Shown: in pieces, positions 56,023-64,000 of the stretch
Numbering within the stretch: the stretch's first letter is position 1
Layout: every line of letters begins with the position of its first letter
NCBI RefSeq assembly: GCF_036898095.1
Contig: NC_090746.1
Location: forward strand, 50,249,596 to 50,313,595
Direction: 5' to 3'
DNA length: 64,000 bases
From: Palaemon carinicauda
Lineage: Eukaryota; Arthropoda; Malacostraca; Decapoda; Palaemonidae
The notes under the pieces: generated by a model
Told to the model about the DNA's origin: nothing
Databases searched by the model: none
The model's input: only the letters and a program-made list of their open reading frames with translations
Program-made: the position numbers and the translations under genes

Positions 56023-56398
56023 GTGGAAGGGATTTGGAGCGGATGGATGTGACGTCGGCCAATATGGCGGCCGTTTGTTTACATCGCTAGGTACCATAAC
56101 AGTAGCGTAGGAGGAGAGTTTTTGGAATGGCTCCTCCCATAATTGCCACTCTACCCCCTCGAAGCGTAAACGCTATGTGGGGTGCAGATAGCTATGTGGC
56201 GTGTCAAGCATACGTCCCCTGTTAGTATACGATATCCTAAAGGGAAACCTTATGGGTACTCGCGCCAGAAGTTAGAATTCTGTGAAACCTTTAGTTTAAT
56301 TTTCTGGGAATATCTACTGTAGTCAAATATACCCTTAGGAAGCTACTGAAGGAACCTTCCATCAGCACGTCATGGCTATCTCACCCAAAAATAGATTT
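56023..56398 (+). repeat. DIRS copy E2 right inverted terminal repeat
   Basis: The inverse of 50258-50632, ending tctcacccaaaaatag. The last 15 bp differ from the left end (tatctcaccc versus ttgagccc), the end-specific part that the internal complementary region captures. Confidence 0.9.
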
Positions 56399-56697
56399 GT
56401 CCGTTTTATGATGGTTTAGGAAATAAAATTCATGCTAATAATATGCGTGGTGTTAAATGAACATGGTTATTATTGTATATATAGGCCTAGCCTATGTTTA
56501 CCTACCGGTAGGTAGCCTTATATACGTGTAAACATAGCCTACGATTACCTACCGGTAGGTAGCATAGCCTAGTGTAATGTTCGCGTAGGCGTAGCTTACG
56601 TTTACCTACCGGTAGGCCAGAAATTTTTACTTTTTCAAATATATATCTCGTGTAATGTTCGACCCTTACTTTTTTAACTGAAAAGTAGGCCTTCAAA

Positions 56698-56724
56698 AAT
56701 CAAACATTACACGAGTATATACAG
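56698..56724 (-). repeat. Pogo-like right TIR
   Basis: On the minus strand it reads ctgtatatactcgtgtaatg, matching the left TIR, and is followed on the plus strand by the target TA. Confidence 0.8.
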
Positions 56725-56726
56725 TA

Positions 56727-58694
56727 TGCAATCTCCAGTATCTTAATCCTCTGGAAAGTTGAGTATTTAATTTTTCCTGTGTATAATTTTTTGGCTCCCT
56801 TCTCACAGTTAAATTTGCATAATTTAGATGTGTTTAGTGGAGCAGAGCCATCACCGGAGGCGGCCGTTTTGGACCGCTGTCGTACGCCATAAATGCTTTA
56901 TTTAGTTAGTAGTACGACGTCCCTGGTATTTAGCTTTAATGAATTACTGTATAGCTATTTAGGCAAATTATACTAGTGAAGATAAGATTACACATGTAAT
57001 ATTTCCTCTTCTGTTAACGTTTCGATAGTATACGATAGGGCCTCGGTGATGTAGCGTAGCCAAGATCCCGACTCGAGTTAGGCTAGCCTAATGCGTTTTA
57101 GTATACTTTAGTAACGTTGTCCTCGTTTATCCTCTTGGATGGTTTTATGAATTCAATCGGAGATAGCACATCTCCTAGAATTACTAGCATAATTCGATAC
57201 TCGTTTCTTTTAGAGATTTAAGGATAAACCCTTCCTTCCCTCTGAGTGCCCCCATTAGGCAGCAACCCTATCTTTTGTCTTGCCATAGAGTAGTGTATTC
57301 CGGCTTGACTGAGATAGTGTTTCTGTCTATCCTCTTTGTCGATGAGTATCCTGGCTTTGAAATACGACAGTAACTCAGAGTATTCAGTCTTGTTGTGGGC
57401 AACTCTACCGATGGGGGATTAGCCATTCCCCTGCCGGTATTTACAGTTGCGGCATAGTAAGCCTAGCTTCCCTATTCCACAACTGAAAGTGGTAGTACAG
57501 TTGCCGCCACCTTCTCCCTTGTGGTCTAGAAGACATGTCTTATATCCGGCAATGTCTTAGGCTGAGGAATCATTATTCTTCTGCCGCCCAAGACGGCGCC
57601 AGTATAGGAAACTATGTTTCCTTGTTTTGCTGCCGACAGTAGGAGGCAGACGTGCCGCCTGCTTTCTATGCAAAATATAAGACCCTTTCCCTTCCCCTTC
57701 TTTCCTTTAGTGATGGCCTAGCCATCACAACATCTGTGGCCGGTATTCTACAATCTCCCCGCTTGCAGACTGATTACGATGCCGGCTGGGCTCCTACAGA
57801 GGCGGCTAGATTGCCGCTTCGACCTTCTTCCTAACGGAAGCAAGGCTTCGGGAAAGGTTGTGCCAGCCATGACGGCTGCCGGTGAGAGATCCTATACAAC
57901 TTTGAGTTTTCTTCAGTCTTCTCTTGGACTGCCATCCACAAACCCTGGAAGCGGCAGTGCAGCCGGCAACAGATATTGTGGCTGGATGGAAGTTAGAATT
58001 AATACATTCTTTCCCCTTCCATTTGAATTCTCATTCTGGAAAGAAGGCAGTAGAGACAGTAGTCCATACAACCCTAATTATTGTACTAAACTATGATATT
58101 ACGGTAGCCCTTTTCTCCATGCTTTCTCTCTCTCGGCTTGTGCCATCAGGTACTAGCCTAGCCGGTAGTATGCCGGCAGAACTACAGTATAAGACTATAC
58201 AGTAGCCTGTATTCCTGCAGTATAGCAGATACAGCAGTTAGAAAACTACAGTATATAATATACAGTAGTATGATTTCCAATATATTCTGTGTTTCCTTTC
58301 ACAGTCCATTGTTGAGACTGCTAATATTGTTGAAGTGAAGTATTCCTTCAATATCCTGATGTATCCTAGATCATCAGAACATAAATATCTTTACCATACA
58401 GTATTAATATTTCACTTGTGGGGGAGTTAGTGCTAGTATGCACTGACTCCAGCTCTATGTTATAGAGCTATTCCACCTTATATTTCCCTAATAAGGAAAT
58501 TTAAAATATTAATATTGAGGGAGGTCACAGCAATTGCCTGGGCAGGAAACACAGATATGTGTCTCTCCTATTTCTTTTCTAGCTTACTATCATAAGCTAT
58601 AATTATAATAGTAAGATCTATTATTAATACATATGATTGATTTATCAGTGTGATAAATTACCCCATACTCATTTCACTCATTCTTTCTTTACAG
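56727..58694 (+). other. DIRS copy E3 leader
   Basis: No gene seen. Colinear with the E1 leader: tctggaaagttgagtat, ccggaggcg, ttatttagttagtag and ttccctctgagtg all recur in order. 57420-58170 has scattered GCCGGC/TGCCGGC motifs. It ends attctttctttacag (AG 58693-58694), acceptor-like, at the start of gag homology. Confidence 0.7.
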
Positions 58695-60480
58695 GAGGAG
58701 CCCAAGGTGAAGTGTGCAAGTATGTACTGCAACCACAAAAGTAAGAACTTTTGTGGCCACAACATGTGCAGGTCTCATGCTCCCTGCTCCATCGCAACTG
58801 AAACCCTGAGATACTGGGACCCCAAGGGTTGCAACGTCTGCTCGGCCTTGATGACTGAGGGTTTCGGCGATTCCAAGACGGGGGAGTCGAGGGATGCTGC
58901 GAGGGAAACGCTTCGGAAGTGGGTAAGAGGATTCCAGAAGAACTCTCCGGGACCTTACCTACCAAGCGACACCATTAGAAGCCTGCTGTTCCCTAAGGCA
59001 ACATCTCATGCGGTCATGCCTCAGGTAAGGCCCGAGCCTCCCTGCATACAACTAGCAATAGAGGCTGACATCAATAAGGCTCTAGAAGGCATGGACATCC
59101 ATCAGGAAAGGAAGTCAGAGGTGTCCTCGAACACTGAAAAGGATCTCCTTCAAGAAGACAATGAAGAAGAGGTGGCCCAGCCACCTGAGGAGGAAGAACA
59201 ATCCGGATCGACAGAGATGGAAGACCCTCTACTGTCTGTGACGGCATTTCAGCCTGTGCCGTCAACCTCTTCGGCCCCAACCTCTCAACCAGATCCACTG
59301 TTCCCCATGGGACAAGAGTTCATGGCGCAGATCCACTAGATGATGGAAACTATGCGAAAGGAACAGCTAGAGATGAGGAAGGAAGTCAGGGAAGCACACA
59401 GCGCAGTCGCTTCTCGCAGCTCCTACAAGCGGCCCAGAGTCTTTGACTTACCTCAATGCTCCAAAACCAACCCCTGGAGGTATGTGGAGTTCATGCCCAT
59501 GATGAATGGGAAACTCTACGTCTCGGTAAGATGGGGGCCATACCCCTCGACGATCTCCAATTCTGGCGGAACCTTGCAGCTTATCAGGAGTGCTTCATCA
59601 GGCTGAAGAACGAACCTGCGTCCAAAGAAGAGACGGAACCTAAGGAAGTCATGGTCTTTGACCATGACAAGGCACAGGCTCTCTTGACGAGTAGCCTGAA
59701 GAAGGCAGGTTACACGAACTCCGAGGTTTCTGCGTTGAGCAAGAAGCACCCTACCTTCCTTGCTCCTTCCTCCAGAGCTTTTCCCTTCATGTCAAAAGCT
59801 CTACACTGCGTGCTAAAGGCAGTTGATGCGGGCAAACCATGCCCTACCCTAGAGGAGTGTAGACCATTGTCTCTAGCCCTGCCTACGGGCGAGAAGGACT
59901 GGAACGAGGTCCATCTAACCTTCTCGGTAGCAAAACTAGATACTGATATTGCAGGACAGCAGTTCAACAAGAACCTTCCGAAGCTGTCGACTTTCTTCTG
60001 AGAAGAGAACAGGAGACAAAAGAGACTAGCCGCCTCTCTGTCTCTCCAGAACTGCATGGAAATGTGTGCAGGCATTTCAAGCACCCCAGACATGTACACA
60101 GTCCTAGCCAAGATGCACATGGCAACACTAGTCAAGAACATGTATGCTTTTGTGAAGGCCAGGAGGGCCTGTAGAGAGTTTGTGTTTGCCAATGCAATGG
60201 TCAAGCACGAGCCAAGGAAGCTGATCACTTCCTGTATCTGGGTCAAGGACCTCTTCCTAAAGGAAGCAGTCCAAGAGGTGGTTGCTAAAGCCGCCATGGA
60301 GAATAGGAACCTTCTCCAAAAATGGGGGATGTTTTCCAAAAGGAAATTTTCCCCTGACACTGGTCCCCAACCCAAGAGGAAGACGAAGAAGCCACGACTG
60401 CCTCATAGACCTGCGCAACATCTCACGGTTACCATGACACTTTCCAGATGGTGCCTCAACAGTTGGTAACCTAGTCACCA
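58695..60480 (+). pseudogene. DIRS copy E3 gag remnant
   Basis: The Cys/His cluster is well kept: KCASMYCNHKSKNFCGHNMC, RSHAPC, CNVCSAL. Then LRKWVRGFQKNSPGPYLPS, a Glu-rich acidic segment and a Ser/Thr/Pro linker. An in-frame TAG at 59337 follows, with the same frame continuing (MMETMRKEQLEMRKEV, coiled-coil-like). A shift near 59500 leads to LDDLQFWRNLAAYQECFIRL and LSKKHPTFLAPS. Another shift near 60000 leads to LAKMHMATLVKNMYAFVKAR, RACREFVFANAMV and a Lys/Arg tail. Expected role: RNA-packaging protein of the element. Confidence 0.8.
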
Positions 60481-60519
60481 GCCTTTAACCCAGGCTTTGA
60501 GAGGTACACCACTACCTTT

Positions 60520-61340
60520 CGCCAAAAAGGTAGAGGATCTAGACGAGGCTCCTCAAGAAATCCCTCAAGAGGCAGAGAAGGACGTGGTCAAGGTAACAAA
60601 CCCTCCAGGTCATCCAAGCAATGAGATGCTCCAGGTAGGAGGAAGACTCCTCCACTTTCGGGATCGCTGGACCTTCGATCCCTGGGCCCACAGCCTAATC
60701 AAGAATGGACTAGGGTGGAAATGGAACAGATCTCCACCTTCCTTTCCTCAATTCTTCCAACACTTCACCCCCTTATTGGAAGAATATACCTTAGAACTCT
60801 TGAACAAAAAGGTTATAAGGAAAGCAAAGTCTATCAAATTCCAGGGAAGGCTGTTTTGTGTTCCCAAGAAGGACTCGGACAAGCCCAGAGTCATTCTAGA
60901 CTTGTTTCCACTCAGCAAGTTCATCGAGAACAACAAGTTCCGGATGTTAACCTTACAACACATAAAGATCCTCTTACCATAAGGGGCGTACAGTCTCAAT
61001 AGACCTAGCAGATGCCTACTGGCACCTTCCAGTCAGCCACCCCCTCTCCTTCTACCTAGGATTCAAGCTACAGAAGACAAAGTATGTCTTCAGAACCATG
61101 CCCTTTGGACTAAACATAGCCCCAAGGATTTCCACGAAACTTGCGGACACAGTCGTACAACAGCTACGCTTAAAAGGCATTCAGGTAGCAGCATACCTGG
61201 ACGACTGGCTGGTGTGGGCAGCATCCAAGACTGGGCTTCACGATCAACTACAAGAAGTCTCGCCTCTCTCCAGCTCAAGAGTTTCAATGGTTGGGAATCC
61301 ATTGGAACTTGCAGTCACACCGCCTCACCATTCCACCGAA
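60520..61340 (+). pseudogene. DIRS copy E3 reverse transcriptase, frame-broken
   Basis: It begins near GGRLLHFRDRWTFDPWAHS. The fingers motifs are KSIKFQGRLFCVPKKDSDKP and ILDLFPLSKFI. A shift at about 60980 precedes the catalytic-Asp motif region (gacctagcagatgcctac, DLADAY). MPFGLNIAPRISTKLADTVV follows (61098 on) and then the catalytic YLDDWLVWA (about 61193-61219). After 61240 the correct frame shifts again. The motif order is DIRS-type, with Trp after YLDD as in the first family. Confidence 0.85.
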
Positions 61341-61399
61341 GAAGAGGAGAGAGATTGCGGGTTCTGTCAAGTGACTACTGAAATCCAACAAGATTTCAA

Positions 61400-62145
61400 G
61401 ATGCCAACAGGAAAGGGTATTGGGCTCTCTCCAGTTCGCAGCAATAACAGACCCAGTGCTAAGAGCACAACTAAAAGATGCGCCAGGAGTCTGGAGAAGA
61501 TGCGCATCAAACGCTCGAAGAGATCAACAGAGACCGACACCGTCCTTACTGCGATCGCTTCTGGGGCTGTGGTTGAAGGTCAAGCGCCTAGCAAGGACTA
61601 TTCCCTTACAACCACCTCAACCGTCAGTAGTCATCCACACGGATGCCTCAACGGAAGGATGGGGAGATCATTCCCATCAAAGGAAAGTTCAAGGGACCTG
61701 GTCACACCAGTTCAAGACCTTTCACATCAACATTCTGGAGGCCATGGCAGTCCTCCTGCCATTGAAGAAACTATCCCCTCACAGATCAGCCCATATCAAG
61801 TTGGTCTTGGACAGCGAAGTGATAGTGAAATGTCTGAACCAATAAGGTTCAAGATCGCCCTACATCAACCACGTGATGTTGGCCATCCTTTGCTTGGCAA
61901 GAAAGAAAAGGTGGCATTTATTAGCAGTTCACCTACAAGGGTTCCGCAATGTGACGGCGGACACTCTATCCAGGCGAAAGCCGATAGAGTCAGAATGGTC
62001 CCTAGAAGCAGACTCATCCTCCTTCATCTTGGAAAAAGTCCCAGAACTGCAGATCAACCTCTTCGCAACGAGCGATAACAAGAAACTACCTCGATACGTA
62101 GCCCCTACGACGACCCTCGGTCAGAAGCGATGAACGCCATGTCCC
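61400..62145 (+). pseudogene. DIRS copy E3 RNase H
   Basis: The frame at 61420-61845 carries SVVIHTDASTEGWGDHS with a catalytic Asp, FHINILEAMAVLLPL with Glu, and HIKLVLDSEVIVKCLNQ with Asp. A TAA at 61843-61845 interrupts it. The next piece has LLAVHLQGFRNVTADTLSRR and ESEWSLEAD. RYVAPTT follows. The 326-residue frame at 61098-62078 is RT only at its start; beyond 61240 it is an alternative frame. Confidence 0.82.
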
Positions 62146-63375
62146 TCGATTGGAACAGATGGAATCATATCTATCTTTTCCCGCCAACAAATCTCCTACT
62201 GAAGGTCCTCAACAAGCTGAGATCCTTCAAGGGGACAGAAACAGTGGTGGCCCCCAAATGGCCCAAGAGCAATTGGTTCCCTTTGGTGATAAAATTGAGG
62301 CTGAGGCTGTTTCCTCTACCGAACCCAGTTCTTTCCCACCTGGTTCAGAAGTCAACTGTCTACGCTTCATCATTGAGAACCCAAAAGCTACATCTCATGA
62401 TTTTCTCACCTTGGCAGTCAAGAAAAGGTTTGGGATCTCAAAAGGCAACATCGACTTTATAGAAGAATACAAGTCAAAGTCAACCAGAAGACAATATGAA
62501 TCGTCTTGGAAGATGTGAGTCGCCTTTGTCAAAGCAAACAAGCCGACAGAAATCTCGATAGACTTCTGCCTGTCCTTCTTCATCCACCTTCACAAGCAAG
62601 GCTTGGCTTCCACCATGATAACTACGTGTAAGTCAGCTTTGACTAGACCTCTTCTATATGCCTTCCAGTTGGACCTGTCGAACGAAATCTTCAATAAGAT
62701 TCCGAAAGCATGCGCTAGACTTAAACCAGCAGCCCCTCTGAAGTCCATATGATGGTCTTTGGACAAAGTCTTGCACTACGCTTTGAACTTGAACAATGAA
62801 GATTGCTCCCTAAAGGATCTAACACAGAAAGTGATATTCTTGTTCGCTATAGCCTAAGGGGCTAGAGTTAGTGAAATAGTGGCCATATCTGGAGACGAGG
62901 GCCATATTCAGTTAACAGAAGAGGGAGAACTGAATCTTTTTCCCGATCCTACCTTTCTCGCCAAAAACGAGCTATCCACCAAAAGGTGGGGTCCTTAGAG
63001 AATCTGCCCTCTGAAGGAAGATGTCTCAATATGTCCAGTAGAGTGTCTTAAGGTCTATCTTCGAAGAACTTCAGACTTCAAGGGAGGACAGCTCTTCATA
63101 GGCAAAACCTCAGGATCAAACTTATCCCTAAAACAACTGAGGGCAAAGCTCACCTACTTTATTCGCAGAGCGGATCCTGACAGTACACCCGCAGGTCACG
63201 ATCCGAGAAAAATGGCTTCCTCGCTGAACTTCTTTCAGCATATGGACTTTGATAGACTCCGCTCATATACAGGTTGGAAATCCTCTAGAGTCTTTTATAA
63301 ACATTATGCGAAGCAAGTACATGAAATAAAACACTTTGTGGTGGCGGCAGGTAGTGTTATGAAACCTGTCGTCTA
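62146..63375 (+). pseudogene. DIRS copy E3 tyrosine recombinase, four in-frame stops
   Basis: One frame carries nearly the full protein: KRFGISKGNIDFIEEYKSK, RRQYESSWKM-stop-VAFVK, FFIHLHKQGLAS and LYAFQLDLSNEIFNKI. The catalytic half has GARVSEIVAIS (Arg), CPVECLKVYLRRTSDF, AGHDPRKMASS (HxxR), YTGWKS (Trp) and FYKHYAKQ (Tyr), and ends GSVMKPVV-stop. Stops lie near 62516, 62751, 62855 and 62997, two of them at Trp positions. All catalytic residues of the family are otherwise present. The enzyme would integrate circular DIRS DNA by site-specific recombination. Confidence 0.87.
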
Positions 63376-64000
63376 GTGCTGCGATGAACAGAGAACTGTT
63401 TGGGACTTGACAGTGAAAAAGGGTGAACAGGTGTTAGCACCTTTGAGTGTAATACCTTTTTTGGACTGTTCTTTATAGGTGTAGAATCTAACCAATAACA
63501 CTAGTGCCGTGTGTACATTCGTTCACAGTGTTTAAACATATCCAACATCTAAGTGAATTTAACTCAGTAATTTCACATTTTTTGAGTGGCAACTGTGACA
63601 TATTAGGATATATTTCTTTCCTTACAGGTGATAAATATATATGTACTATAAAAATGTTGTTTATGTAAAAAGGATTCTATTTTAATACATTCGTTGTTGT
63701 ATTTATTTTTTCTATACAAATAAATACATAAATTGTATTTGCGTCTTATTCGCCCTACAAGTAGTCGAATAAAACTTGCCAGAGTCTTTTATTTTCCTAA
63801 AGTTAAAATACTTGAATTTATTCCTATGTGTGACCATACTGGTAATAGCTAAATTCCACTTTGTTCTCACGATTACAACCTTGATGCTTCTATAGTCAGT
63901 ATTGACATATTCCCTGCAGGGGGCAGGAAGCCCTAAGTTAGTTCCAAACTTAGTGGATATGACAAATAATGGTAGTGTCATATATTCATGTGGTCTGGGT
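63376..64000 (+). other. DIRS copy E3 3' region, truncated by the window edge
   Basis: No gene. Shares tgcgtcttattcgcccta and cagggggcaggaagcc with the E2 3' region. From E2 spacing, the internal complementary region should start within roughly 100-200 bp beyond the window. Confidence 0.65.

Larger units (their letters stand above)
50258..56398 (+). mobile_element. DIRS-type retrotransposon copy E2 (second family), with both ends
   Basis: This 6.1-kb element sits inside the pogo-like element and has inverted terminal repeats of about 375 bp (50258-50632 and 56023-56398). An internal complementary region at 55848-55944 contains the reverse complements of both ends. Gag and a tyrosine recombinase are recognisable. 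About 1.2 kb of reverse transcriptase and RNase H present in E3 is deleted at about 53860. Several in-frame stops exist, so it is non-autonomous. Both outermost ends read into ctatttttggg / cccaaaaatag. Confidence 0.9.
49454..56724 (+). mobile_element. Pogo-like DNA transposon, non-autonomous, interrupted by DIRS E2
   Basis: Terminal inverted repeats of about 25 bp share the core tatatactcgtgtaatgtt and carry extra subterminal copies (49521-49535 and 56645-56665). The flanking dinucleotides are TA on both sides (49452-49453 and 56725-56726). A pogo/Tigger-type N-terminal DNA-binding domain lies inside. Without E2 the element is only about 1.13 kb, so most of the transposase is deleted. Confidence 0.82.
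49066..64000 (+). mobile_element. DIRS-type retrotransposon copy E3 (second family), interrupted, runs off the window
   Basis: The left terminal repeat is at 49066-49375 and the leader continues to 49453. It resumes at 56725 after a pogo-like insertion, with the join matching uninterrupted E1 sequence (gattatta-ta then tatgcaatctccag). Gag, reverse transcriptase, RNase H and tyrosine recombinase follow to 63375. The 3' region reaches the window end about 120 bp before the expected internal complementary region, judged from E2. About 7.7 kb of element is present. Several in-frame stops and shifts make it inactive. Confidence 0.85.

Overview
The window is animal nuclear DNA, most likely from an arthropod and probably a decapod crustacean. 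The inference rests on the mix of element families (two kinds of DIRS retrotransposon, a FLYWCH-type Mutator element, long AT microsatellites) and on a host gene with arthropod-like split exons; nothing seen fixes the species. The only host gene I can support is TAF2 (TFIID subunit 2): three in-frame plus-strand exons at 10382-10555, 12834-13079 and 48625-48781, each with canonical splice sites. The second and third exons are separated by a 35.5-kb intron. Further TAF2 exons must lie outside the window on both sides.

Nearly all other annotated DNA is mobile elements packed inside TAF2 introns or their flanks as four nested stacks. (1) 1.2-9.8 kb: a 5'-truncated DIRS element (copy A) split by a minus-strand LINE. 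(2) 13.6-29.45 kb: DIRS copy C, split by a Mutator-like element (18999-28357, 9-bp target duplication) that encodes a broken FLYWCH transposase. The right inverted repeat of that element is itself split by a minus-strand DIRS of a second family (copy E1) and microsatellites. (3) 30.0-48.55 kb: DIRS copy B, whose tyrosine-recombinase gene was hit by a Ty3/gypsy element (36268-42210, 5-bp target duplication, LTRs differing at 1 of 395 positions). The junction was then amplified into five direct tandem copies of a 1201-bp unit. (4) 49.07 kb to beyond the window: second-family DIRS copy E3, split by a pogo-like DNA transposon (49454-56724, TA target) that is itself split by DIRS copy E2 (50258-56398).

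The DIRS copies show the diagnostic anatomy of the order: gag, reverse transcriptase/RNase H, a tyrosine recombinase instead of a DDE integrase, inverted terminal repeats, and an internal complementary region just inside the right repeat that is the reverse complement of both outer ends joined. Almost every mobile coding region is broken by stops or frameshifts. The longest clean frames are the copy B reverse transcriptase, the gypsy protease-distal pol frame and gypsy gag. I see no tRNA or rRNA gene, no CRISPR array and no prokaryotic signal.
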